Assembly: GCA_946965045.2 (NCBI GenBank)
Contig: OX337240.1
Coordinates: forward strand, 2,108,001 to 2,172,000
Source: Epithemia pelagica
Taxonomy: Eukaryota; Bacillariophyta; Bacillariophyceae; Surirellales; Surirellaceae
Direction of reading: 5' to 3'
Length of the DNA: 64,000 nt
Part shown: in pieces, positions 7,297 through 16,414 of the stretch
How positions within the stretch are numbered: position 1 is the stretch's first letter
Layout: each line of letters begins with the position of its first letter
The notes under the pieces: model-generated
What the model saw: the letters and a program-made list of their open reading frames with translations, nothing else
What the model was told of the DNA's origin: nothing
Database searches by the model: none
Translations under genes and position numbers: made by a program

Positions 7297-9411
7297 CTCC
7301 CCACAATTCGTCGAATGAGGATTGTCAATTCCCTCATCACTTTCCTGGATTTTTCCTCTCCAGAATAACAAAGATCTGAGCATGGGCCAAACTGCGGCGA
7401 ATTCCCAATGTTTACTGAGGATATCAGCTGGGTTTGTCTTTCCATCTTTCCAGTAGAATGCGACGTACTTTGCAGCGATAGCTTCACGGACTCGGTGATA
7501 GGATAGGAGATGGTGCCTCTTGGAGATGATTGAGTGTGGTGCGGTGCTATTGATAACGACAGAGCGGTTATCTCCAAACATGTAACTCTTCTCTCGTAGA
7601 GGGACTCCCAAGTATCGGAGTGTAAGGCGTAGCTCCGTGATCTGATCAACTGCAGTCCTTGCGGCAACAAATTCAGATCCATACGTGGCTGTCTCCACTG
7701 TGGCTTGTCGCTTACTGTACCAGTCCACGGGTGTACCGTTTACAAAATGCAGGATGGCTGTAACTGCTTTCCCAGTAACCATATCATGCATGAGATTTGC
7801 GTCGACATAATGTATAGTTGTCACAAAACGCCCAAGTGGGGTTGGACAGTCCTCAGGGATACGTTCCTTGGCGTCCATGTATACGGTACGACTCCAATCG
7901 TATTCTTGGATAGGTAAACCTGATAAATCTGGCTCCCCAGTGCGGAATCTGATAGACCCATCAGGAAATGACATGAGGTATCCATAGATGCGCTTAGCTT
8001 GCTTCAAATGACCAATCCTTGGAGCAGCTCTGAACCTTGATAGAGTCATGGTAGCAGGAAAGACATCAAAACGGCCAATGGTAATTAGCCATTGCAGTTG
8101 TCCAATAAGAGTCTGGAAATGCTGGGTCCCTTCTTCATCTAAGAGCTCAGAGTCATCGAGTTCAGGATGATCGTTAGCAATGACTGGCGGCTTTGCTTTC
8201 TTGGGTTTCTCATTGAACAATCGTTCATAGGTATCCATCATCTTCTCGATGTACCTTCGTGGGTCAGACACAAGTGTACCGTCTGGATCTTTGGTATAAC
8301 GACACCCCAAATGATACTCGATAGGTCCGACTCCTTTGAGTTTGAAGTTGTATTTTTTTGTAAAGATCTTGCAGACAGCTTCAGGGTCCATGGCAACGAT
8401 AGCTAAGTCATCAACATATACAGCGATATATTCATAACAGTCTTCTCCAGGAGCCTTCTTCATCCAAATATCAGGGTCAGCCTTGCTTGGAGAAAATCCC
8501 ATATCAATGAGAACATCAAACAGTTTGTCATGCCAGCGAGCACCTGAGGATTTGAGACCATATAATGCCTTGTAGATGATCAAGATATGTCCTTCTAACT
8601 CCTTGAACTCTGGTCCTGCAATGATGAAAATCTTCTCTCTTGTTAATGCTTCTAGGTATGCGTTCCCAATATCTGCTCCCCATATTTCCATGTCGTTCAT
8701 GGTTCCAAGAAATATGGCAATGCGAAGGTTGCGAATGGAGACAACCCCTGAATAGATGGTCTCAACGGGTTCCTTGGTGAGATGTCCATCTGCGACAAGT
8801 CGTGCCTTGTGCCTTCCGTCATGCTTGACATCAAAGACCAGATGTACTCTTATCTTATGATATCCTTCTGGTGCATTGGCCAATTTCCCATTAATGAACT
8901 TGGCTTTTCCATGGTCCTTGAAAGTGTTATACGATTGGATCTGTGAGAGTTCCAATTCTGTTGCGTCTTGCCATTTCGTGTTCCCAAATTGCTTGTCTAG
9001 TTCCACTGCTTCTTCATAGGTGCGAGGTACTTGGAAACCAAACTTGTACTTGATAGAGCGACAAACTTGTTTGATCATGGATTGTTTAGCTGCTCGAATG
9101 AGTCTTTTGCTTGTCTTGACGTATCGCTTGAGATGTTTCCATCCGGGTAGATCCAGCAAACCATTTTTCTTGGCATATATGGCGACTGTGATGGGGTCAT
9201 CATTTGCAATAAGAGATAGAGGTTCGTATGTCGTCTCCCCAGTCTCCCAATCAACAAGGACATTATATTTACTCCCTTTATAGTCTGGGTCGCTTGAGTT
9301 CAAAGGTCCTTGGTGTGCAATAACGTCTCTGAATCGGAAGAGACTATCCCCTGTCGTTTGGGCTTGATTATCCCTTTCAATGTATTCCATGAGCTGGTTG
9401 TAGGAGATCAT
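7291..9411 (-). CDS. Copia pol: reverse transcriptase and RNase H, copy 1
   Basis: A 706-residue frame. An N-terminal linker is followed by the RT domain, with palm motif YVDD at residues 332-335 preceded by the copia-type ADIGNAYLEA and YKALYGLKSSGARWHDKL blocks. RNase H follows, with Asp in YVDANLMHD (about 560), Glu in YGSEFVAAR, Asp in FGDNRSVV and the C-terminal NPADILSKHW. The enzyme would copy element RNA into cDNA in cytoplasmic particles. All catalytic motifs are present. The frame begins 14 codons after the second of two TGA codons that separate it from the gag-integrase frame in the same phase. The start is uncertain: the first ATG is given, but translation may instead depend on readthrough. 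The TAG stop lies inside the 3' LTR. Confidence 0.95.
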   Translation of the reverse strand: MISYNQLMEYIERDNQAQTTGDSLFRFRDVIAHQGPLNSSDPDYKGSKYNVLVDWETGETTYEPLSLIANDDPITVAIYAKKNGLLDLPGWKHLKRYVKTSKRLIRAAKQSMIKQVCRSIKYKFGFQVPRTYEEAVELDKQFGNTKWQDATELELSQIQSYNTFKDHGKAKFINGKLANAPEGYHKIRVHLVFDVKHDGRHKARLVADGHLTKEPVETIYSGVVSIRNLRIAIFLGTMNDMEIWGADIGNAYLEALTREKIFIIAGPEFKELEGHILIIYKALYGLKSSGARWHDKLFDVLIDMGFSPSKADPDIWMKKAPGEDCYEYIAVYVDDLAIVAMDPEAVCKIFTKKYNFKLKGVGPIEYHLGCRYTKDPDGTLVSDPRRYIEKMMDTYERLFNEKPKKAKPPVIANDHPELDDSELLDEEGTQHFQTLIGQLQWLITIGRFDVFPATMTLSRFRAAPRIGHLKQAKRIYGYLMSFPDGSIRFRTGEPDLSGLPIQEYDWSRTVYMDAKERIPEDCPTPLGRFVTTIHYVDANLMHDMVTGKAVTAILHFVNGTPVDWYSKRQATVETATYGSEFVAARTAVDQITELRLTLRYLGVPLREKSYMFGDNRSVVINSTAPHSIISKRHHLLSYHRVREAIAAKYVAFYWKDGKTNPADILSKHWEFAAVWPMLRSLLFWRGKIQESDEGIDNPHSTNCGEC

Positions 9412-9453
9412 CTCATCAACATTGGAGTTAGACTTGCGAAAGATATATTTGAG

Positions 9454-9498
9454 TCAATCTTCTTGTTTGGTTGCATCTTGTTCCAGGTCGACAACTCA
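9454..9498 (-). other. Two in-frame TGA codons between integrase and RT
   Basis: TGA codons at 9496-9498 and 9454-9456 lie in one continuous reading frame, 13 sense codons apart (VVDLEQDATKQED). The sequence between and after them (LKYIFRKSNSNVDEM) is the usual copia linker, so without the stops the polyprotein would be about 1890 residues. Both could be CGA-to-TGA changes. The second is followed by C, a context that raises readthrough in many eukaryotes. Copy 2 has identical stops (24009-24011, 23967-23969). Confidence 0.85.
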
Positions 9499-12400
9499 TT
9501 TGATTACTCGTGCTCGGTGGCGCTCCCCATTCTCTTCAGTGTCACAAAGGAATGTGCGTCCAACTAAATCGTCGTAGTCAATTGTTGGCATAGGTGTGGA
9601 TGGGTCTTCACTTCTGCTGTGAATAAAGACAGTGTCACCTTGCTTGTCAGTGGGTTTATGCGGCGACTCCTCCCCTGAAGAGATATCCACACGAAGGTTG
9701 GGGGTAGTGGAGGCAACGCGACGGACAGCGGAACGGTAGATGATGACGTTGTCGGCAGTGAGGATCTTCCAAGTAAAGGCATCACCAACATTGTGGGCAA
9801 AACCAACCCAGTGGTTAATCTTCTCGTCGGGAGACGAAGGGTAAGAACCGGAGGTAGGTTCAGAAGGGTCGACACGATAGTAGACCTCATCCCAGAAAGG
9901 AAAGAAAAGGAGATGGGTAATGTCGGGTGGGGTACCGGTATGAGCCTCAAGAGGGGTGCGGCTAGAGTGGGTGGGAGAGGAAGTGTGATTGAGGAGGTCA
10001 CACACATATTCTAAACAAAGTAACCATGCAGAAGCAGGGCAACCAGAGGCATTCATGATAGCATTGGTCATACGCTTAACGGTCTGGTAGCGGTTCTCAG
10101 CTTTGTTCTGGTGTTGATGATAGGGCTCGGAACGGTATTCACCAATCAGAAGGGTGCGAAGAATATCCTTGACCTTGTGGGAAATAAGTGACGAACCACC
10201 ATCACTGATCAAAGTCTCCATGACACCACGTGTACGAATGTTATCCTGGAGGGTATTGACGAATTGCTTGGTAGACTTGATACCATAAATGTCAGTAACC
10301 AAAGTATCACGACCAACAAAAATCTGAGCAATCTTGCCACCATGGTTAACAGCCGGGGTGTCGGAGAAGATGGAGTCAGTGGCAGCGGGTTCATGCCGTC
10401 GTGGTAGGTTAAGGATAGGATTCCGGGCCTTAAAGTGTTTCTTCAAGGTATCCTGGTCAAAGGAAATGTGTCCATGACGAGTTGTATGCTTGAACGTAGC
10501 GGCGATTACGTCTTCCGATTGCCACCCAAAGAAAGGGCGAAATTTCTTCCAGTCGTATTGTTCCTTGTAGAGTTTGTGGACAGACGCATGAAGTGTGGGG
10601 TCATTGCCATCTTGATCAGCATAGATGGAAAAGAAGGAAGGTGTATCGGGGCCATGATCATATGGGAGATCAAGGAGGAGATTCAAAGTGCATACAACGC
10701 GATCGGTATACTCCCCATATTGGTCATAGGGGTACGTTTCCATACTACCATCAGTCTCCACAGATGTCCAGTTCGGTGCAGGGTCTTGATGGGGGTCTGG
10801 ATGGGTATGGTCAAGTACAGAAGGATCCCAGATATGGGGTGAAGTGAACACAATATGCGGATATTTATCCATATCGTCATCAGAAGGGATTCCCAGAGAT
10901 TGAATGTATGCAAGGCCATCCTTGATTCGTAAGGGCAATGCGCGTCCATCAAGGGTAGTAATGCGTTGTTTGCCATCAACCTTGACGGATCGTTCGTCGA
11001 CAGATAGGCCGAAATGTTCAAATTGCGCTGGGGCATGGATAGATAAACCCTTTCCATAGTGGGCATACTCATTGAAGATACCAATAATGGGTCCATCACT
11101 TGTATCAAACTTGGCAGCACAGGTAACAACTGGAAGGCCAGTCAATTCATGATTGTCAATACCTACGATGGTAATATGACGTCCGGTTTTGGCAAGGATA
11201 CGCATGTCAGATCCTGCAAGGCCTCCATTGGCACCTCGATCGATGAGTTGATTACCAGAAAAGGTGGATTTGCGGGAGAATAGATATTGTGACATATGAA
11301 CCTTTTGCTTGTGATCGGCAGAAGACTTGAACTTGACTTTAGGACTTGACTTTGTCGTAGAAGTTGACAAGATGTTGCTGAGGTCAGATGCTGGATGATT
11401 GATATCTGTCGATGCAATAGCCTGGTGTACGAACTGGGTAACCGGATCAGAGGATGTATCGAATGGATCTTGTTCTGGTGCATCCTGATGGGTATCACCA
11501 ATGTTGTTGGCATCAGGATCAGGGTCCGGTTCAGGATCAATGTCAAGAGAATGTGTTTGGACCTTGCGTGGAGTTGTCGGGGAATCTTGGACGGATTTAT
11601 TGAAGTCGACAATGATTTGCCGATCCTCTTCAGAGAGTTTAAACCATACATCTCTTGGAAGGCTGATTTTCGACGAAGTTGGGGACTTTTCGGATTGGAT
11701 ATTCGTGTTGTTGATCTGGTAGTCAGGGGGCTCCACTGGTTCAAAAGGTTCATCCAACTGAAATTCATGTTGCTTTACATGACGACGGCGGTTAGACGCA
11801 GAAGTTCGGGTAGCTTGGTCATGGTCAAAAGCAGCATCAAGAAGCAGGCGGAAATATGATTGATAACAGAGTGACTTGGCTCCAGATTTTGTGTTGACAA
11901 CGTTATCCAAGATCTTGACTCGTCTTAAATCAGGTACCTTTTCAACAGCTTGCATAAGGAAGGTCATCCTTGTATGGTCATGGATACGATCCGACAGTGG
12001 TACAAGGTTATCCAGAAGTCGTAGCTGTTCTTGAAAATGTAGGAGAAACTGACGAGTTGTACCACGCCAAGAGTCATCCAGTCGAAGATTCGAAATGTAG
12101 CTTGTTAGGCGTAACACTTCTCGCTTAGCTAGATCAGATTCAGTGTGTAGAACATGGAGTTTCTTCAAGACGGCTCTTGCATCTTCATCATGTTCATGTT
12201 CTCGAACATATGCTCTTCCTTGGTCGGTTTGGATAATACGTACAAGTACAGAATAGACAAAGACTTGTTGTTCTCGGAAAAGTAACTCTGCGCATTCGTC
12301 ATCCTTGGGTACCTTGTAATCGAAATCAAGAACATTCGACAATCCTTGTGCTTTCGCAGTTGATTTGAATACACGCCAAAACGAATCAAAGTATCGTTCG

Positions 12401-12972
12401 TCTTTGAATGATTCAAATGCTGTTGCATCTCTTTTGGTTCCTTTCTTGAAAGCAGAGAGATCTAACATGGATTGAGATGTTGTAGAGGATGTAGTGGGAG
12501 ATCGGGATGATACGGAGTGTGCAGGTGATTTCAGAGGAGAAACTGGGTCTTGGTTCATACCAGACTTGGTAAAGTCGGTGTTGATCCTCCAATCGTCATA
12601 TTGGTCCCTCGTGAGGTTCATCCATGTAGCACGGGGCAGTTTTCCATGTTGGAGTTGCCGTTGTTGTAGTAACCAATATGCCATTAGTTTGAGTTGTAAC
12701 CTTGTACTTGTCTGTAGGTCGTTGACTTGTTTTCCAACCTTGTATTGCATGAGATCCTTGAGTGTCTCCTCGGGATCAGTTGCAACATGGTCGAGGACAT
12801 GAAGGATATGTTCAAAACCATGATGTCGCATCCACTTTTGAAGTGATTGGGCTCGTTCATCATTACAACCAAAGATGCCTTTAGTTATATGGTCGAAGAG
12901 ATCTTGGTTGGTTAAATGACTTGACTTGTCCTCAGGAGGAGTAAACGGTGTCTTGGGTGATTGAGGATCCAT
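9496..12972 (-). CDS. Copia gag-protease-integrase polyprotein, copy 1
   Basis: 1158 residues. The gag region includes KKGTKRDATAFESFKDERYF near 175-195 and a helical capsid-like region to about 400; I see no CCHC zinc knuckle. At 578-582 the retropepsin site reads DRGAN within LIDRGANGGLAGSD, in place of the usual D-T/S-G. Integrase follows: TDSIFSD (D866, D871), ISDGG (D924) and NKAENRYQ (E959). The last two are 35 residues apart, matching the DD35E spacing. The C-terminal region is a typical copia integrase tail up to a TGA. The frame is open throughout, so gag, protease and integrase would be one precursor. Start chosen at the ATG giving MDPQSPKTPF, 315 bp downstream of the 252-aa ORF. 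Confidence 0.95.
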   Translation of the reverse strand: MDPQSPKTPFTPPEDKSSHLTNQDLFDHITKGIFGCNDERAQSLQKWMRHHGFEHILHVLDHVATDPEETLKDLMQYKVGKQVNDLQTSTRLQLKLMAYWLLQQRQLQHGKLPRATWMNLTRDQYDDWRINTDFTKSGMNQDPVSPLKSPAHSVSSRSPTTSSTTSQSMLDLSAFKKGTKRDATAFESFKDERYFDSFWRVFKSTAKAQGLSNVLDFDYKVPKDDECAELLFREQQVFVYSVLVRIIQTDQGRAYVREHEHDEDARAVLKKLHVLHTESDLAKREVLRLTSYISNLRLDDSWRGTTRQFLLHFQEQLRLLDNLVPLSDRIHDHTRMTFLMQAVEKVPDLRRVKILDNVVNTKSGAKSLCYQSYFRLLLDAAFDHDQATRTSASNRRRHVKQHEFQLDEPFEPVEPPDYQINNTNIQSEKSPTSSKISLPRDVWFKLSEEDRQIIVDFNKSVQDSPTTPRKVQTHSLDIDPEPDPDPDANNIGDTHQDAPEQDPFDTSSDPVTQFVHQAIASTDINHPASDLSNILSTSTTKSSPKVKFKSSADHKQKVHMSQYLFSRKSTFSGNQLIDRGANGGLAGSDMRILAKTGRHITIVGIDNHELTGLPVVTCAAKFDTSDGPIIGIFNEYAHYGKGLSIHAPAQFEHFGLSVDERSVKVDGKQRITTLDGRALPLRIKDGLAYIQSLGIPSDDDMDKYPHIVFTSPHIWDPSVLDHTHPDPHQDPAPNWTSVETDGSMETYPYDQYGEYTDRVVCTLNLLLDLPYDHGPDTPSFFSIYADQDGNDPTLHASVHKLYKEQYDWKKFRPFFGWQSEDVIAATFKHTTRHGHISFDQDTLKKHFKARNPILNLPRRHEPAATDSIFSDTPAVNHGGKIAQIFVGRDTLVTDIYGIKSTKQFVNTLQDNIRTRGVMETLISDGGSSLISHKVKDILRTLLIGEYRSEPYHQHQNKAENRYQTVKRMTNAIMNASGCPASAWLLCLEYVCDLLNHTSSPTHSSRTPLEAHTGTPPDITHLLFFPFWDEVYYRVDPSEPTSGSYPSSPDEKINHWVGFAHNVGDAFTWKILTADNVIIYRSAVRRVASTTPNLRVDISSGEESPHKPTDKQGDTVFIHSRSEDPSTPMPTIDYDDLVGRTFLCDTEENGERHRARVIK

Positions 12973-13286
12973 GGTGTTATTTGGTTGGTTCGATGTTTAT
13001 TTAATGTGCGGTGTGATGTGGTTTATTTAATGTGTGATGTGATGGGAACCCGGATGTACCACGTGTGCCACGTATGTACCACGTATGTGATACCCGGATG
13101 TGTGTTGTGATGTGCGACTCCTGGAAATTTCCGTTGATTCCGACAAATTTTCGCCGAGTTTCAACAAATTTTCGCCGAATTTTCGCGATTTGACGGGAAT
13201 GTGTGGCGTGTTGTGCGACCAAGGGTACCCGGATGTGCGGAACTCGGTTTTGTGTCTGGTTTGGTGTAGAAACTACGTAAAGTTAC
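12973..13286 (-). promoter_or_regulatory. Repeat-containing leader between ORF1 and gag
   Basis: A 314-bp non-coding stretch with three copies of ACCCGGATGT (13048, 13092, 13226), three CCACGT boxes in tandem (13059-13084, one being the palindrome CACGTG) and two copies of AAATTTTCGCCGA. Position directly before gag suggests a role in gag translation, RNA packaging or an internal promoter (inference only). Confidence 0.4.
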
Positions 13287-14042
13287 TTATTCTTGGTCAC
13301 TTTCGGCTCGGGACTGAAGACGAGATGCGGAATCGGTCACTGTAGTGGCTAGTTCTTCAACGTCGTCGTCTTCCAACAAGTGGTTCACGTGTTGAGTGAA
13401 GAGAGGGTAGATAGTCGCACGGAAATCCTGGCAGAGATGGATCTCGTGAACAAAGGAGACGTACTCGTCGAGACGAGTAGTCGGGGTAGGTAGCGGATTC
13501 GTCGTCGAGTTGACGATCCAGATGGTGTGGAAGTAGTTGGTTGGACGTTCAAAGGAGATGAATCGAATACGGATGGGTTCCACAGGGTTGCCCAACAGGG
13601 CTTGGACAATGAAACGGCGTCTCGAGCACTGGTACAAGAGGTCTAGAAGTCGTTGGATGTCCTCAAGGTCAGTCACGGGTTGGACGGACTGGAAATCGAT
13701 CTCGCGTTCGGTTGTGGAACGGATCACGTCGGGGTCGGTAGTCGACTCAGTCGGCTCGCGGAAGTGTCGGATATGCGCAGTAAGAAGACGGCTCGTACGT
13801 CGGGTGCGAGTAGGGTTCAGACGGCGAGGCGGAGTCGAAGGGTGAGTCGGAATCGAAGGAGGCTGGACCACTTGGTCCGGGGTCTGGAAGGGATTCGGAG
13901 CACTGGCCTGAGTCGGGGTCTGTTTCGGAGTTTCAATCAAGGGCTCGCCCGGATAGGACACGGGTGGATGGAGTTCCTCCCCGCTTTGTTGGAAGGAATG
14001 AAAGATGTGTCGAATAGAGAGGTTGGAATCGTCGTGAGACAT
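13287..14042 (-). CDS. Extra 252-aa ORF upstream of gag, copy 1
   Basis: An open frame between the 5' LTR and gag. The first ATG gives MSHDDSNLSIRHIFHSFQQS; the frame is open for another 19 codons upstream, almost to the LTR. Residues about 25-90 are Pro/Thr/Arg-rich and probably disordered. The middle contains ordered-looking segments (LEDIQRLLDLLYQCSRRRF, then RFISFERPTNYFHTIWIV). The C-terminus is acidic then Ser/Arg-rich. I recognise no domain. Standard copia elements start with gag, so this is an additional gene or an N-terminal gag piece separated by the 314-bp leader. It is intact in both copies, and its 5' part is also present in the 6376 stub. Confidence 0.7.
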   Translation of the reverse strand: MSHDDSNLSIRHIFHSFQQSGEELHPPVSYPGEPLIETPKQTPTQASAPNPFQTPDQVVQPPSIPTHPSTPPRRLNPTRTRRTSRLLTAHIRHFREPTESTTDPDVIRSTTEREIDFQSVQPVTDLEDIQRLLDLLYQCSRRRFIVQALLGNPVEPIRIRFISFERPTNYFHTIWIVNSTTNPLPTPTTRLDEYVSFVHEIHLCQDFRATIYPLFTQHVNHLLEDDDVEELATTVTDSASRLQSRAESDQE

Positions 14043-14105
14043 CGAAAGCTTCTCGGAAATAAACGATGAGACTGTTAATCTGATAAACTTCTCTCGATTC
14101 AACAG

Positions 14106-14838
14106 GGGTTAGACAGATAGGTACGATAGGTAAAAGGCTCGCTGAGCCGACAATCGAATCACCAACCGATACAACAATCCTCCACGGGTCAGAGAAGAGT
14201 TGCAAGTCGAAGTCCGCCGTGGGTGGGGGCAGTCGGTCCACTGATAAGAGGTAAGTCTTAAGATGAGTGTTAAAATGGTGATATTAATGATTGTGAGACG
14301 ATTACTAACTAAGGTGGTTGATGGTGCCGAAGTCCTGGCTCTTGCATACGGCCATGGATCTGGTGTGATAGGTCCTCACTGGTTGGAGTAGACCGGCATT
14401 GGTGTATATTGAATGTATAGGGTGATGGATAACATGTATGGGATGCAACAGCTCTTGCTTTGTCGTGGTATAAGTCTTGTCCTGGGCGCGTTGCTGTTTG
14501 CATTCTTGGATTTGTGGGAACAGAGATATGGTCTCGCGTGATCGTGATTCGTGCTTTGATTACATAGACCGTTAGGTCGAATCGTGGATGCGCGTACTCG
14601 GATAGTAGAGGCGCGCACTTGATAGTTTTGGGCGCGCACGTGTTGGGCCATAGTTAATATCCGAGCGGTCGCCGATAACGCGTGCACTGCGAGCATGCCG
14701 TGGCCAAATTTATAGTTTCGCGAGCATGCCGACATTCTTTTCTCACTTTTAGGAAAATGTCATCGGATGCCATAAAATACTAGCATCATTCGATGAGTTG
14801 TAGGTTTCGCCACCTAGTTTTCGGTGAGAATCCTAACA
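14106..14838 (-). repeat. 5' LTR of copia copy 1
   Basis: 733 bp, carrying C at 14807 where both 3' LTRs in the window have T. The sequence just inside it (CCTGTTGAATCGAGAG in element orientation) should be the primer-binding site; I cannot assign its tRNA. To its right the flank begins GGGTTTGGAGGG, inside the RecQ-like remnant. Confidence 0.95.
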
Positions 14839-14844
14839 GGGTTT

Positions 14845-15720
14845 GGAGGGTGCCAATCTGAGTGGACCCGTTGATGAAGTGGCAGGAGGATCCTCGGCTG
14901 TATTAGAACTGTTCCATTGTTCCGTGGCACATGGAAAAGCTTTTTTAGACATTTTACTTGGTTCCAAGGGTGTTCCTCGTATCACATGTTGGACACCTTG
15001 CTCAATGTCTTTGGCATGTCTTTTTCACATGTCTTCGTTGTCACTGGTTGAATCTCCATTAAATATCCACAGAGTTTCTTTCCAGTAGTTGGTGCACCGC
15101 CCACACTGCTTTTCTGTATAATATTCCAAACAACGACAGAGGTTCGTCTTCATACACCCCTCTTTACTCAACCATATCTTCAATCCATGCATTGTAAAAC
15201 AGTCAGTAATACAGTCAAGTATTTCCTGATTCGTCAGCAAACCAATTCCTCTTGGATAGTCCAAACGTCTCTTAGTGTTTACCCGGAAGTCTTGAAACGG
15301 GTTTAGAATATGGACAGAAGAATCATTTCCACGTTGTGACAGCCTTAGTCTTCCGCTGGACTGCACAACATTTGAGCACTCATACAGCACGCCAATGATC
15401 ATGATTGTTCTCCATCTTGGATTCTTGTCCTGCATTTTCTCCTTTCACTTCGCCAATCGAGTGAATATCACCTCATCTGGTTTGGGTGCGTCAGTAAAGA
15501 GGCTCATCTCCGGGGGGAAAAGATTTCCATCGATACTTCTTGTACCATCTTTACTTTGATTGTTATTTGTTTTTTCTACAATACCATCCAGTTGCAATTC
15601 ACAGCAATGTCCAACGAAGTCTTTTGGATGTTTACCAGATGATAAATAATCAACTGCAGAACTGTGCCATTCTTCATCTTGACTTCTTTCTTTCTCCATC
15701 AGCTTCACCACTTTCAACAA
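14845..15720 (-). pseudogene. RecQ-like helicase C-terminal remnant, unit 1
   Basis: One reading frame with two in-frame stops (15445 and 15025). The 15435-15025 part contains VVQSSGRLRLSQRGNDSSVH, resembling helicase motif VI (Q..GR..R) with slight distortion, followed by a Cys cluster (CMKTNLCRCLEYY..KQCGRC) like the zinc-binding segment after the helicase core of RecQ-type proteins. The upstream part (15720-15445) is acidic and Ser-rich. The frame stays readable to the copia LTR, so the retrotransposon inserted into this gene and the rest is missing. Family assignment is tentative. Confidence 0.4.
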
Positions 15721-15863
15721 GCAGCTTTTGCAAATGCCATTTCCTTACAAGCACGAGATAATTCATGAAAACTGGTGGTCTGAGACGTCATAATATCGAC
15801 AATTCCGTTAAAGCGTGATGTCAATGCTGATGGTACAACAGCACCAATCCTTTCAATTCGCAT
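15714..15863 (-). pseudogene. Short upstream frame of the helicase-like remnant
   Basis: An ATG-started frame of 49 residues (MRIERIGAVVPSALTSRFNG to AFAKAAC) that overlaps the start of the helicase-like frame in a different phase. It is probably the preceding part of the same broken gene. Family not recognised. Confidence 0.3.
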
Positions 15864-16065
15864 TACTGATCTTTGGAAATGAACATTATAGCTCCTTAAA
15901 TAGAAATATATTTAATGTTTTTCAACATTTGAGTTAAAGTCTTTGTTGCATGATCCAATAGGACTTCTTGAAACGAGAACCGAAGAGCATCAAACCAATC
16001 TATCGAGACTCCAGGAAATACTGCAGAAAAGCTATCCCAGTCACGATTAATCTCCTCTCCATAAC

Positions 16066-16398
16066 TCAAATCAGCTTTGCCAGTGAGATGTGATTTGTAA
16101 AGATCTGCGTTTGAATGAGAAGAATGGCATCGTGTCGATCTGGAATGAAAAATGTAAGATATGTGTCTTGAAGCTTATCTGATGGATTATCTTGTGAGCT
16201 ATGTTGACTTGTGTTTCGAATGAGAAGAATGGCATCATTTCCATCTGGAATGAGAAATGTAAGATATGTGTCATGAAGCTTATCTGATGGATTATTTGTG
16301 TACAGCTGATGTATTTCTTTGGACTGTTTCATTTCATGAATCTGCTGACGGATGTTTTTATCGAAAGTGTGAGTCATAAGAGAAAGGACTGAGTCCAC
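16066..16398 (-). CDS. Repeat-bearing hypothetical ORF, unit 1
   Basis: A 110-residue frame containing an in-frame duplication: NPSDKLHDTYLTFLIPDGND and NPSDKLQDTYLTFFIPDRHD. The DNA repeats are 78 bp each (16113-16190, 16218-16295). The peptide NPSDKLHDT recurs on the minus strand at 59641-59668, where 28 bp match. A dispersed sequence rather than a conserved gene is likely. Confidence 0.3.
   Translation of the reverse strand: MDSVLSLMTHTFDKNIRQQIHEMKQSKEIHQLYTNNPSDKLHDTYLTFLIPDGNDAILLIRNTSQHSSQDNPSDKLQDTYLTFFIPDRHDAILLIQTQIFTNHISLAKLI
16113..16295. repeat. 78-bp direct duplication with 27-bp separator
   Basis: Two 78-bp copies (16113-16190 and 16218-16295) with about eight substitutions. 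The right end of the second copy is also found at 59641-59668. Confidence 0.9.
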
Positions 16399-16414
16399 CG
16401 GACAAGGCCTTGTA

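Larger units (their letters stand above)
6564..14838 (-). mobile_element. Ty1/copia LTR retrotransposon, copy 1
   Basis: An 8.3-kb element on the minus strand: 5' LTR 14106-14838, leader and 252-aa ORF (14042-13287), gag-protease-integrase ORF (12972-9496), RT-RNase H ORF (9411-7291), 3' LTR 6564-7296. Integrase precedes RT, which defines the Ty1/copia order. LTR ends carry the inverted bases TGTTAG/CTAACCC. The two LTRs are nearly identical (one clear T/C difference, at 7265 versus 14807), so the insertion is recent. No clean target-site duplication can be read because the left flank is a copia stub. Confidence 0.95.

Noticed and set aside
10435-10842. 135-aa plus-strand frame opposite the integrase ORF
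   Set aside because: It is antisense to a 1158-codon frame with catalytic motifs; composition is biased and no family fits. The many other frames in 7300-13000 are shadows of the same kind.
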